From Cladorrhinum sp. PSN259 (Eukaryota; Ascomycota; Sordariomycetes; Sordariales; Podosporaceae): DNA of 35,000 bases. Positions within the stretch are counted from its first letter, which is position 1, and each line of letters opens with the position of its first letter. The stretch covers positions 922,670-957,669 of the forward strand of contig MU867060.1 of assembly GCA_033725935.1 (NCBI GenBank), in the 5' to 3' direction. The notes under the pieces were generated by a model, which searched no databases, was not told where the DNA came from, and saw nothing but the letters and a program-made list of their open reading frames with translations. Positions 21,690 to 33,188 of this stretch are shown in pieces. The translations under genes and the position numbers were made by a program.

Positions 21690-22538
21690 TTACTCGTTGT
21701 CCGTCTCGAGGAGAGTGATGGTAGGCACACCGCCAAGCTTGGAGCGGCCGTTAAGGACGCCAATCTCGAGGATGAAGAGATATCCAACCAGTTCACCCCC
21801 GAGCTGCTCAACGAGCTTCCCGGCAGCAGCTGCAGATCCACCTGTAGAAAATAGAAGTTAGTAAACTGCCACAACGGATGATCGCCAACTACCACTCCCG
21901 GCCATTTCACCGATGAGACGATCTTCAGCAGGCGGGCCGTTGGAGGGGTGTTATTTGCTCGACAGGGGTATAAAAACGATGGCTTGGCAGCTGATTGGCG
22001 GGGATCTGGTCGAATGGCGCAATAAGAAAAACTTACCAGTAGCAATAATGTCATCAACGACAAGAACCTTCTGGCCCGGCTTGATTGCATCCTCTTGCAT
22101 CTGGAAAAAATCGGTGCCGTACTCCTTCTCGTAGGCAGCAGTCACGCAAGGACCGGGCATCTTTCCCTTTTTGCGGACGGGAACGAAGCTGGCATCGAGT
22201 CTCAAGGCGAGCGAGGGGCCAAAGAGGAAACCCCGCGCATCCAGCCCCACAATCACATCAGGCTTCCTGTCTCCGGCAAACTCCTGGACTTGAAGCTCAA
22301 GGGCACGGAGAAGCAGGTTGTGAATCTTGGGGTCCTGGAATAGCGGGAGGATATCGATGAAGTTGATGCCGGGGATGGGGAAATCGGGGAAGGTCTTAAG
22401 GGCGCCGAGAAGAGTTATCTTTGTACTGGCGAGTTCGGAGGCACTGGCGGCGGTGGTGGTGGGCTGTCCTCTCGAGGCATCGTTCTGGTCGTTGCTGGTC
22501 GTGGCCAGGGTTTGGGCAGAGGCGGTGGGAGCGCTCAT
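21690..22538 (-). CDS. APT1: Adenine phosphoribosyltransferase
   Basis: Exon 1 (22037-22538) and exon 2 (21690-21841) flank a 195-bp intron (21842-22036; donor GTAAGT, a perfect TACTAAC branch site about 20 bases before acceptor CTACAG), giving 217 residues. The enzyme makes AMP from adenine and PRPP in purine salvage, in the cytosol. Diagnostic segments are FPDFPIPGINFIDILPLF, DVIVGLDARGFLFGP, the flexible loop near AAYEKEYGTD, and the PRPP-binding motif VLVVDDIIATGG, which is split by the intron at its first Gly. The first 35 or so residues (Ser, Thr, Ala, Gln-rich) are extra compared with the usual enzyme of about 180 residues. The start is the only in-frame ATG before the conserved region. 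Confidence 0.95.
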
Positions 22539-24010
22539 TGTGAAGAAGAGAAGAGGAAAAGAGGGGAAGGCAAGTCTAGTAGGCAGGGTGAGGAGTGTTT
22601 AGATAGACAGACACAGAAGGTACGTATTCCTGTTTGCGTCGTGTCGGTAAGGATAAGCTCGAGGGGCGGCGCGGATGCAGGTGCAAGACGACGAGAAAGA
22701 GGCTTGGGCGTCAGCGTTGCAAAAATGACAAACGAGCGAATTGGATACAAGCCGTCAATCTACCAAAAAGGGCGAGCAAGAAAAGAAAAAAAAATCCGAG
22801 GCAGCCCCGACAGGGAAGGAGTCAGAGACACACCCCCTGGTGGAGTCGGTGAGAGCAATGTGCGTGCATCGAGAAGGCCAGAGAGAGGGTGTTCCCGGCA
22901 AGGACAACGGCCGAAGGAGGGCGGCCTGGCCTCTTCCTCGTGCTCGTCCCGACTGCCTCTTTGGGATAGTTCTACATCCCATACTACTCTAGGGAATTAT
23001 GTCTCATCCACGAAGGAAGGAGAGTGGTTGCTACCTATTGCTCCTCGGTTGCGGTGATGATGGATGGTGGAAGGTGGGGTGAAATCAAACCGACGAAGTG
23101 CGTACAGCTGGAGGAAACAACCCCGCCAAACCGGGTCTTGGCACCTGGCCCAGAAAGCTGGGTAAATGCACAAGCCAAAAAAAGTTTGATGCAAAAGAAG
23201 CCTTCCAGGTTTCCCCTCATCCAAACTCTTTCCCCATCCCATCATCCCATCTTTGACTAAAAGCCCTGCTGTGCTGCATGCAGCCAGAGCCAGCCATTGA
23301 ATCATTTCACAGCTGGCGACCGCCAAGCCCCAATTGTGCTCGCTCTGTGGCGCCAATTCTCTATTCTTACTGGTGTCGTTGGGGTGGGGAATTGAGACAT
23401 GTCCTGTCTCTCCTGTCTCTGATGGCTTATCATGATGTGGGGACTCCCCGGATTGCACTTTGGGGCGTGGTTCCAGAGGGAATTCGTTAGATTCTCTGTT
23501 CCTGTTGTTTTTCGGAGCTTATCGGGTGAACAACACAACATCTAGACACCTTGATCTCGCCACTCGGCCACATCGACAGACGGAACTTAGCCGGCGATAC
23601 TGATTTGTCTCGAACCATCGGCGTTGCAAACAAACACTGGAGACATTGCCCATTTGGTCGATTATATCCCTGCCGGACAGTCTCAGTTCCGCTGAGCGAT
23701 ATTTTCAGCGGACCGGCTGGCGTGTCTCCAGTAAACGGCTCTCGGGGATCCAAGGTAACGTCGGTCAAGGCACGGGCGGGGCCCTCACTCTCAGCCTCTC
23801 TCCTCCACTTCCACAGCATCGAGAGATTCTCAATCATGCCACAAAAGCACCTTATCGGCTTACCAAGTACCATCCACACCCCCACGGCCGGCTCATCACA
23901 TCCATTCACACCCACTCGCTCCAGATCCTGACACCCCATACAGACATATTCGAGGAGTATTAACGGAACCCAGGCCGAGCGTTTATGAAACCTGATTGTT
24001 CCAAGACGTA

Positions 24011-24523
24011 ATGGATTCATCTATTGAATGTCCCGCCCATGGTTTCAACGATCTAGATGACATAATTTTCTCACTTTATTCTCCAGTTGTCCGTGCTGCG
24101 GCGCAGAGACATCGCAGCAGCCTTCCAAACGGTCCGCTTTCCGTCGAGCTCACACACATGGAAGTCACTCGTTGCATATATCGATCTGCCTTGCGGCTTC
24201 TTTTAGGTCCAATCCCACACTGCGTGGGGTGCGGCATGGGTCAAGGTCCAAAGCTCGACACCATCTCAGTGCTATGCCGTTGGTTAGTCCGTCAGCCATG
24301 CAGGCCGAGAAATGTGGTGGGTATGTGCGGTTTTATTGGCCTCCCAGTATGGTTGCTTCCATCCCGCGGAACCTTTCAAGGCATCAACCGGCATACTATG
24401 TCTGCATGTATCTGGCTTGACCGCTATACTGCCTGCCCGGCTCAAAAATTCACGAAGAAACCCGATATTTTACTCAAGGATTTCGCTGGTTCTTCCCACA
24501 AACGGCCACGTACCTTGTTATAA
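24011..24523 (+). CDS. Open frame of 170 codons, doubtful gene
   Basis: A frame beginning at a true ATG (24011) runs 170 codons in the gene-poor stretch. The product (MDSSIECPAHGFNDLDD at its start) has a cysteine-rich middle (CVGCGMGQG) but matches no family I know. Codon third positions show no clear bias and no splice structure or promoter supports it. It is listed only because it is among the longest ATG-started frames in this region; chance is the likelier explanation. Confidence 0.15.
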   Translation: MDSSIECPAHGFNDLDDIIFSLYSPVVRAAAQRHRSSLPNGPLSVELTHMEVTRCIYRSALRLLLGPIPHCVGCGMGQGPKLDTISVLCRWLVRQPCRPRNVVGMCGFIGLPVWLLPSRGTFQGINRHTMSACIWLDRYTACPAQKFTKKPDILLKDFAGSSHKRPRTLL

Positions 24524-27500
24524 GGCCCTTCGCCTCCGCTTACTCCATGGGACTTGCCAACGTGTGAAGTTGGGTTAGCACGGAGTATTCCGGAAAATCC
24601 GATCGTCTTCCGGCAAGAGATGGCTGGCACGGACCGTCAATAGGGCTAGAAGGTCTTCCTAGGAGTGCCCGAAAAGCCAGCCAACGAAACGGGAACATGT
24701 GCATCAGCCGTGCCGACAGGCACCAGGTCCCCTCCCACATCCAACCCATTGACCAATCATCCGAGGAGCGTGGTTGGAGTGATCGGCTATGGCCTCGTAT
24801 CAACATGTTCGATTCGGCATATGCAACCTCTTGATTCTCGGCTTCCAATGAGCAACTCACGATTTATCACGTCTCAATCATGCCTCCATGATTGCTCGCT
24901 AGTTAATCGGGATCTCAACTGACGTTTGCCGGTCACTTTGCTCGCGCCGTAGCTCAACAGATGGTGTGCTCGACAGGGACCGCTCCTTTGCCTTGCTGTA
25001 TGGATTTGACTGGGACTTACCGGGTCCAAAACTCGGATCTCTATTCTGATAATGCCTCTGATTCTTCTTCCGACATGAAGCCATTATGTCCACCTAAGGC
25101 GTGAGCCCAAGATCCATCTGGTTCAGGTAGAGAGCTGCTAGCCTTGTCCTTGAAGTACGGCGCAGCTATCCAGCAAATTACAACCATCTCAACCTAGCAG
25201 GTTCAACGAGACCTTGAGGGAGGATTCAAGATCTTCTGCATTAGCCCTACTGCAACTGCATGCTGCACAATCGTCTTGGCGTTCCGTTATCCACTACTGG
25301 GCGGCTGTATGCACCGTAGCAGGCAGTAGCTGCCGCTCAAGAATATAGGTACCTCCGAGATCTGTCTGGATATTCCCGGCCGGTTGCTTGTTTTTCTTTT
25401 TGGGTTTATCTATGAGTCAGTTCACGGTGCATGTTCACCGCTTCTACGCTTTTCTCACAACATACCGCCCACGGATTCAGCCGTGAGCTTGGTTGACTAA
25501 GGCTCCTGTCCCAGCTCCATCGAAATTATCCCTTTTTTAGCTGGAAGTCCAAGCTGAAATGTCAAAGTTAGCTCAGGTGGCTCGTAGACGAGCTTGTCAA
25601 AGTCGGTGTACGCCGTCTGTTTGACACGTCGCTAAGCAGCACTCATCCTCCTTATCTTATGACATCTCACAACACGAGCACGGAATATCTCGTGTGGGTT
25701 ACAGCCAACAAGCTCATCAAATTAGCTTGCGGCCTACACATAACTCTTGATTTAATATTGCATCACCATTTCATTTCTCGCTGCGCCGACAATATGCGCG
25801 GCTCGCTTGATGGGACTAGTCACAAAAACAGGCGTCGATACGGTATCCGGGTTACTATATGGCTGGGATCTCATATTGCTACACCCTTTCATTGAACCTA
25901 CCCACCCACTTCAGCTCTATGCATCCTCGGTACTCCTCTTATAGGCTGTATTGGTGGGAGGTCTGACAGCGTTGCCCATTCGTGTCACAACAGCTTTCGC
26001 CGGTTTTGGCACTTGACGAAAGCCCGTTTGAGATGTTTGCCTGCCACATTACATGAGCAATTATACCACCGATATTTATTCACGCCCTCTTGACCACGCA
26101 AGTTGCCGGTGAGCTGGGTTGGATGCAGTGGATGACGACATGGCTGGGGAGATTGAAAATGCGAAAAAAAATGGTGACTCGCTGCGATGTGCAAGATACT
26201 TTGTGACGAGGCCGTAAAAATCTTACTTGCTTCTTGTTGCGCCCATTGCATCTGCCCTTTCCACATCGGTTGACTGCTCGTTCAACAACTTGCAGTCCCA
26301 AACCCCATTGGCTGGACTCGCAATTGACGTTGAGGATCCCACCCAGAGCTAACGTCCAATCACACCCTCAACTCACCCACTCAGGTCTCAACCGCGTCTA
26401 TCACCCGTCCCGTCTTGCTCCTAGCATCATGCATCAAACCATATTCGGTGGGTTCAACATTGATGTTTATTGCTCCTGGCGTTTGTAGTGGTGGGTGGTC
26501 GGTGTCAGTCTAGAAGAGTTGCACTTTTATGCAGAATTTCCACTATACAGCCCATATTCATACCCCGTGTATGCAGGAGTGTATAGAAAGAGGAAAGTGA
26601 GTATAAGAAGTGGTGTCACTGGTGTGTGAGGAGTGGGGAACATGGAGGGGAAGAAAAAGGGGTATTTGCAATAGGGAACCCTAACCCTGGTGTGGAGGAG
26701 GTCCGCCCATTAGTTTTATCCCCTTTTTTCGGTGGATGGTCAATGACGAACAAAATATTGAAAATTAAGAGGCTTTCAGAAATTTTAGTGGAAGTGTGAA
26801 TTTATAGACTTCGAAAGTATACGCTCTCGACAACTTTGCTTGGATATGTCGAAATGTCTAGCAAGCGTAAAAAAGGAGATGAAAAGGCATTGATTGATAT
26901 GAGCTAAACGGACCTAACAACATTTTTCAAGTAAATCAAACGATTTAGAAAAGCATATACTATAATTTATAGGGAATTAATGATATCATTTAGGGTGTAT
27001 ATCCATGATGATTTCCAGTTTGGACAACCTGGAAACCAGGAATCACTCCTCAACCTCCACTTCAGAGCCTTATGGATAGTTCCTTCCGTTTCAGAGCTTC
27101 TGATTCCAAGATCAGTACCTCCGGAGATAGATGGGTAGGTATGGTATGTATGAGCACTAGTTATTGACATAAAAACTGGGAAACAGAGAAACCACTTCAA
27201 TATGTGAGTCGGATAACAACTTGAAATCTTCTAATACCTATCTCCGCAGGCTCATTCATTCCACAAATAATAAGCAGCATGCCCTTTGAACCCCGAAGAT
27301 TGTCTCTGTTTTTCTTACACCTGTACATAGTCGGTCATCACTTACTCCAAACAGCATGTATATGCATGGCCTTTTCTTCACTGTTTCAGAGATATAAATT
27401 GTGGACGGGAACCTTTCGTAAGGACCATGGAAGCGTTAAGCAGAACTTTCGGTTTTGAAATGTGGAGCTTTTTTATTTAAGAATTATCTGGATAACTTTA

Positions 27501-27955
27501 TAAAATAACAGAAAATAAGAAGGAATGAAAGAAAGAAAGAAAAGAAGAAGAAAGAGCTTATCGTGAATATTAAGTTTAATCAAGTAGACAACTAGACTAA
27601 TGGTAACATGCATACCTATAAAATTTGCTTGTCATATAAGTAAAAAAAGTGGCTTTGTTTTTCTGCATGCCCGTGAGACCCAAGACCATCCATCATCCGC
27701 ATCCACCTAGCCAAGCACCAAGAATTTCACTCACAATACTGAGTGGGTGGGATTCCTCATATGACTAAACCTGATGGTTAGTAATTTTCGCAACATCAAG
27801 TCATAACTAAGACACAGTTTCAGCACACAAACCATGAAACCATGTTATTCTTTCCCCCCAGAGAAATCCGCATGCCCATCATGATACTCACCTTTCATCA
27901 GAGTAGTAACATGCGGAAGAGGAAAAAAAAACCCCTTCACAGTTGAGACCAGAAA

Positions 27956-28030
27956 GGAAGATCAAAAGGCCAATTCTTGTTTAAATCAAGCGTTATCGGG
28001 CATAACCGGAAGATCAAAATGCCAATGCTT
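27956..28030. repeat. Short direct repeat, 23 bp in two copies
   Basis: GGAAGATCAAAAGGCCAATT-type sequence at 27956-27978 recurs at 28008-28030 with two mismatches, 52 bp apart. Confidence 0.5.
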
Positions 28031-28521
28031 TTACCAAGAACTAAAGCTAGGGTGTAAGAAATGCATGCTACCATGAAAAGGCAAAAAATAGAAAAGCATC
28101 CCTTGCCCAACGGCAAGTCAGTCCCCCCCCCCCCCTCTCTCTATTTTCACTCAAAGTTCCCCCTGTTCTCTTCTCTCTTGAAATTGCGAGTATTTTTATG
28201 TTCGGCTAGATTGCAGGCAAGGTAGAAAAGAAGAAGAAAGAAAAAAAGGCTTCATGCCTGCCTTGAATTTTGCACCTGCAGCTCATCAACCAGTTTAATA
28301 TCCTTCCGAGTGCGACCCTGTCAAGCTGTTGAAAGAGGCGTCCCTTCTCCGCTCAATTGCAGACTCCTTCCATGTTTTCTTCTTCTCTTTTTTCTGTTTG
28401 CTCTTTTCTTCCCCACACTTCCCCGCCTGGTTTTTTTCTTTCTACTTTGTTTCTTTCTACTTTCCGGCAACCCCCCTCTCCCCTTCAGCTCCTTTTGGAT
28501 ATGTTCCATTTTCGGGGTTAA

Positions 28522-29953
28522 TTACACCCGATACATCTGAGCATGATACTGCTCGACGTGCTCATCGGTCAGAGAAATGCAGCCGCCGCACTTGCAAACA
28601 AAGCCGTACCGAGCATACAAGGAGATTGGTGAGCCACCATAAGTGACGGTCAGCTCCTCGCCAGCCGTGATGACTCTAGTGGTCGAGAACGTCATCACCT
28701 CCTTAAAGTCGTCCCAAGCGTAGTTAACGTTGCAGACTGGTTGGCAGGCGTGATTGAAGCGAGAGGCTATGCCGAAGATGGCAATTCCCATGGGAACTGC
28801 GAAGCTGTTCCATCCAAAAAAAAAAAAAAGAAACGAGTCAGGAAATTCGCTGAATGATCTGGCACGTTATGACTTACGAGTTCTTCTGCCAGATATCCTC
28901 AACCTTGGCGAATTGATCCAACTTAGGGTCATGAGCGAGCGTCATGTAGTACAGCTTCTGCTCGACTGGCAGCTCGGCCAGATCACGACGGAGGAAGAAC
29001 GGACTGGTTCGCAGCATGGGCTTCTCTACGAGGATGATCTCTTCCGCCTTGAGATCACGCACAGCGAATGCGCCCAAGCCACCCTTCTTTGACGGCCGAA
29101 TCTTAAAAAATTCCTCGTACGCATGGGAACCATTCTTCTTGACGTTCCCGTCCGCTAGCTCGCCAAGGTCTGAGACCGAGTCCACCGGGGTCGGTACGGG
29201 GGCAGGAGGGACCGACTCCCATTCCGCCACCGTGACGGAGGTGATGGAGCCATCAGTAGCCTCATCAGCAGCTTCCCTCTTGTGGTGGGCGTGGGCTCTA
29301 TAGAGGTCTGGCTTCTTCTCATCGTCCGATTGTGGGAACAGACTGTCGGGCTTCCGAAGAAGATATCTGGTTCCTAGCGGAGTTCGAGTCTCAACGTTGG
29401 AAAGGAACTGCTCAAACCTATGGATTTCTATTAACTTCGTTCCCTTATAGAGACTTTTCAGAAAACCTAATTACCTGGTCCACTGGTGATAGACCTTGGC
29501 TGAGTCATTCACCACACCAATCTCGAAGTCCCAATCGTCTTCCTCGCTGGCAGGCTGCACAGATGCGTGCGGGATGTAGACAATCTTGCTGGAGTCGTAC
29601 ATGTAGGCAGACTGAGCGCCAGTGGGCTTGGTTGGGGTATTGACGGTGGGTGCCTCGGTATCAACCGTCTGAGGAGAACCCGTGATGACCTTGTCATCGG
29701 AAATATCGCCGAAGCTGTCACTGCCGCTGCTCTCGTTATCCTTGTTCCCAGGAGCCGAGCCCTGGGCTGGGGAAGGTGTCCGCATCTGGGTAGAACCAGC
29801 GGCATCTGTGGTGTGCGGCTCAGCTACGTTCTCCGGAATGGCGTCCATGTTGGCGAACAACTTTGAGAACCCAGAAATTGTGCTGTCGAGGTCAAATTTG
29901 AAGAGCAGATCAAAGTCAGAGACGGCGCTGCGCACTGTTGGGTTGTCAGACAT
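28522..29953 (-). CDS. SET-domain protein (three exons)
   Basis: Exons 29475-29953, 28878-29417 and 28522-28804 join across introns of 57 bp (29418-29474; GTAATT to CCATAG) and 73 bp (28805-28877; GTAAGT to GGAACAG), giving 433 residues. Both joins restore sensible protein: HQWTRFEQFLSNVETRTPLG and WQKNSFAVPMGIAIFG. The SET domain covers about residues 240-410: KKGGLGAFAVRDLKAEEIILVEKP at its start, FNHACQPVCN in the middle and GEELTVTYGG near the end, followed by a cysteine cluster CKCGGC. Such proteins transfer methyl groups from S-adenosylmethionine to lysines of histones or other proteins. The Asn usually found after the Pro of NHxCxPN is Val here. The N-terminal 200 residues are acidic and Ser/Thr/Pro-rich without known domains. 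The substrate is unknown. Confidence 0.87.
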
Positions 29954-32080
29954 CTTGTTGGTTGATGAGAGCGTTCGGGGTGGTCCAAGGGAGTTATGCT
30001 GCAGGGGGATAAGAAGAAAAGTGGACCAAGAGAGATAAAAGTCACGGTTGATATGGGATGTAAGTGTGTGTGGTGAGGATTGAGAGTTTTGACGTGAACG
30101 TGCCTGCCCTGCTTACTGCCCCCTGCTGTAGCGGTGGAGTGGGTGCAGTGTTTGTTGGAATACGATCAGCTCGGCCAAGTATGCGTGAAGTGTTACCCCG
30201 AAGGTGTAGCAGAGAGAGTGAGGGCGCAGGGCCTTGTCCTGTTTGGTTGTTGTTATCGGGGATGATCCAGAGGAGTTTGAAGAGGCCGGTATCAGGCCGG
30301 TAATGGGCGGCTCTTGCGAATGACGGAGCAGCTGGAATGATGTGTTGCGCTTGCAATGGAAGCGAGGATAGTTAGAATATTGGAACTCCTGCAAGAAAGC
30401 TGGGCTACCGGAGATAGGTTATTGAATGGTAAAGTTGGTAGTTGGAGGGGCTCCGTGAGAGGTTGGGATGAATGAGGCTCCTTCAAGAACGAATCAGACG
30501 GGCAGGGACAAGTTTGAAGTTCTAGAAGTTGTGTAAACGTTGAGTGTTGAGAGGTCGGTCGACAAGGATTGTGATGGCAAACCTTGTGGCCGTCTGGCGC
30601 AAACCCGAAGATATCTTGAGACGTGTGACTGAACAAGTCCAAGCAGTCGCCATTACCAAATCTATTTGTATTAGCAATGGGATGATGAGTCAATAAGGTA
30701 AGTCGCTGAGGCTATGTATGGGTGCTGGTGTCGATTGTTGAGAGAAGTGGTCGGAAGATGAAGATGGGATTGCGTTAGCTAGAAGGATCTGCTGCGGCAA
30801 CAGAGTCGAGACTTCAATAGGATTCGCTCCATTGTTTCTTTGCCGAGTGAAGTTCAATTTGTCAAATTCTGCGCCGGCGCGGAGCTGCGGCCAGAAAACG
30901 GAAGGAGTCATCCGATCTTGTTGGCGTCGTGTTGACTACCACCGCGCCAGCCAAGGTTGGTGATGCTATGGGCGACAGCGATTTTGGAGGCTCTTTCTCA
31001 AGTTGATAGTGATCAAATTCCTATTCATTGCGGTGTTTTGTGTTATCTGGCCTCTCGCTGCTAAATTAACCGCCTCCCTACCGGCGAAAAAACGGAGACT
31101 ACATACAATCTAATGCTTACATGTAAATATTTGTAGCGCAGTACACACCCAGTTCACACTTTCCTACCATAGTATGCCTATATAACTTATTTATATGCCT
31201 ATTCAGCTTCTATTAATGCATTCCTGACTCCTTTCTATGCCTGTTCAGCTTCTGTTGATGCATTCCTGACCACTTTTTACGCATGCTGGATGTCTTTTAA
31301 CTTGTGATTTTCTAATAACTGAATATTATATTCAAATAACAATCAATTTAATATATGGGAAAATGGTGAAAATGAGGTTGTGTTAGTACTGAGAGGGTTC
31401 TATTTATTGTAAAGAGATATGATGCACTGGTTAGGTATCGACACGATAGCGGAACGACAGTATATTGATCACGTCTCTATGATTGCAAGACTAGTCCTTA
31501 AGGGATCAGAGATGGAGGACCCCAGTGGTGGTGAGGTTGTTCTTTTATGCTTGAGGATTCTTTGTCACTTGCGTTCCTTTCTGAAAGCAAGTGGGTTTCC
31601 TCCCAAAAACGGGCAGGTTACTCTCTGCAATCGGATGCCAATCTCCATGTTTGAGGGAGTCTTGTTACATTTATAGTCTCCATTATTTCGTGGGCAGGGA
31701 GACCGCATAATGAAAGATACCAGCCGAGCTTATAGGTGAAATCTTAGAAAAAGAATTAAGCATAGGGAGAAAGTAGATAAAGAGAAAGTAGATAAAGAGA
31801 AAGCAGGAAATAATTCAACCAGTTATTAATAGGTATACACAACAATGGAATGAACAATATAAAGACAATTATCTGAACTTTGGTCGATAGTGGGAGGGAA
31901 AGAGCAGTTGCTCTGGCGTCGAAAAGTTGACCGTTCCTGGCCCTTTCAGACAATGATGAACTTCGAACTACCATTCCTACGAGCTTCTTCACTTCAAAAT
32001 GGTCAATCAAACTTCATAAGCATGGGCACCATAGTTCATTGTCTTAAATGATGTATACGGGGAAAAAGACAAAAATAAGA
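29954..32080. other. Intergenic, repeat-bearing, no supported gene
   Basis: Holds the promoter of the SET gene, then AT-rich sequence from about 31080. It includes a tandem pair of 42-bp units at 31195-31278, a 13-base palindrome GAATATTATATTC at 31321-31333, and an AG-rich short tandem (AGTAGATAAAGAGAA) near 31771-31800. An 85-codon plus-strand frame from ATG 31419 and minus-strand frames near 30292-30911 and 31756-32010 are not recognised; two of the latter lack ATG. Confidence 0.45.
31195..31278. repeat. Tandem duplication of a 42-bp unit with RIP-type differences
   Basis: ATGCCTATTCAGCTTCTATT at 31195 recurs as ATGCCTGTTCAGCTTCTGTT at 31237. Over the first 31 bases the copies differ at three places, each a TpA in the first copy against TpG in the second. 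Confidence 0.75.
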
Positions 32081-32152
32081 TACCCCTCCGGGGAGTCGAA
32101 CCCCGCGCAACGGAATGAGAATCCGCTATGTTAACCGATACACCAGAGAGGT
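32081..32152 (-). tRNA. tRNA-Glu(CUC): tRNA-Glu, anticodon CUC
   Basis: The minus strand folds as a 72-nt intronless tRNA. The acceptor stem pairs ACCTCTC with GAGGGGT, with A as discriminator base. The D arm contains GTGTATCGGTTAACAT, the anticodon stem GCGGA/TCCGT carries loop TTCTCAT with anticodon CTC, and the T arm is CGGGG-TTCGACT-CCCCG. Downstream on the minus strand TTATTTTTG provides a polymerase III terminator. It reads GAG codons. Confidence 0.96.
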
Positions 32153-33188
32153 GTTTTTTCTTGCTGAACTCTGCACAATAGTGACTCATGTGGGGGATGT
32201 TTGTTCTCCGGGCGGGAAGGCGCAGGAGTGAGCGGAAGAGGTCGGATGGAGCCTGAGGTGGAGAGGGAAGTCTTCCAGGTTGTTCCTTCCAAATCAAACT
32301 TGACCGTGACGACTCGGAAGCCTGTTGGGGTGTTACGGTTCGGCACTGGCGATGGGTTGTGTCTCTGTAGAACCTGGACGGAGGACGGAAAGGAACTCGG
32401 GATGTTCTTCGTCAATGTCATGAGACAATGTTTCGCCTTACCGGGGGTTTTTTAGTTCTTGCCTGCTGTCCTACGCAACTCGAAGCAGATTCCATTTCCA
32501 TCTTAGAGAACTTGCTTTGCTTTGTTCCAAGGTGGTTGTCCTGGATTTCCCTACTGTGGTGGGCTCAGCCATCATCGCCCACTTCGACTCCCAGGTCATG
32601 ACATCCAAAGCGCTTCTCCAAGAAAATACCAGGCAAAGAAGGCTAAACCACTGCAAACCGCCGGGTCCTACAGAAAGGTGTACTATCTATGTGTTACGTT
32701 ACTTTCAAAGCCCTCGACATGCGCGGCGTCCCTCTTCCGCAGTTACACTCCCACAGCAGCTGCCACTCTGTGTCAGATGTGTGTTACTGGCTTGTTGCTC
32801 AGAGAGCCGTGAACGCCCTCATCCTCATGGAAGAGGTTGCCAAAGTTCCTTTAGCTCGGGGAAATGATACTGCTACAGGTGATGTGGCGGGCGCACGAAA
32901 CACTCAATCGACTCGACATCCGCTGTTGGGAACCGCCCGCTTGTCCGAGGCGAACGCTATCACGATCAAAGGATGGTGCATCAAGTATGGCGAGGGCCCT
33001 CTTCTTATAGACGCAGCGACAGTCGTCTTCTAGATCGCGCCACATTGGACGCCTGGATTGTAACTATCTACTTAACACAAGCACTTCAAAGTACCCCTTT
33101 TAAGTCTACGTACCTATATAATCATGCCCTCAAGGGTGGCCTGCCTCCCAGCCCAACCTATCTAACTTCATAAATTACAGTCTCTGAG
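32153..33188. other. Intergenic: tRNA upstream flank and promoter of the secreted protein gene
   Basis: About 1 kb. Open frames at 32246-32455 and 32689-33033 start with ATG but match nothing known. Just before the downstream gene there is a CTAAC at 33162-33166 and an acceptor-like TTACAG ending at 33180, which may mark an intron in the 5' leader. Confidence 0.4.

Larger units (their letters stand above)
22539..28521. other. Gene-poor stretch of about 6 kb
   Basis: The first part holds the APRT promoter and leader, rich in G and A on the + strand. From about 23500 to 26500 the sequence is mixed in composition with many short open frames, none recognised. From about 26700 to 28250 it is AT-rich with purine microsatellites (GAAA near 27524-27556), a 23-bp direct repeat (27956-27978 and 28008-28030) and a run of 13 C (28123-28135). 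The last part, pyrimidine-rich on the + strand (28370-28490), is probably the 3' flank of the SET gene. It may be old transposon debris, but no transposon domain could be read. Confidence 0.4.

Noticed and set aside
24875..24894. Perfect 8-bp palindrome CAATCATG-CCTC-CATGATTG
   Set aside because: Isolated, not next to a gene end and without a T-run; short palindromes of this size are expected by chance in 35 kb.
24947..25000. TAGCTCAACAGATGGTGTGC resembling a tRNA D-arm and A box
   Set aside because: No anticodon arm or T arm with matching acceptor stem follows, so no tRNA can be folded.
26677..26688. AACCCTAACCCT, two units of the telomere repeat
   Set aside because: Two units inside the window are too few to call an interstitial telomere or a de novo end.
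26650..26732. Loose inverted pair AAAAAGGGGTA and TTATCCCCTTTTTT
   Set aside because: Only about ten bases pair, with no element-like content between them.
26967..27200. Minus-strand frame with a signal-peptide-like start
   Set aside because: Its first codon is TTG, the next ATG removes most of the hydrophobic segment, and the surroundings are AT-rich non-coding sequence.
30292..30911. Two overlapping minus-strand frames upstream of the SET gene
   Set aside because: One lacks an ATG, and neither shows a domain or a splice link to the SET gene, whose own ATG at 29953 gives a coherent protein.
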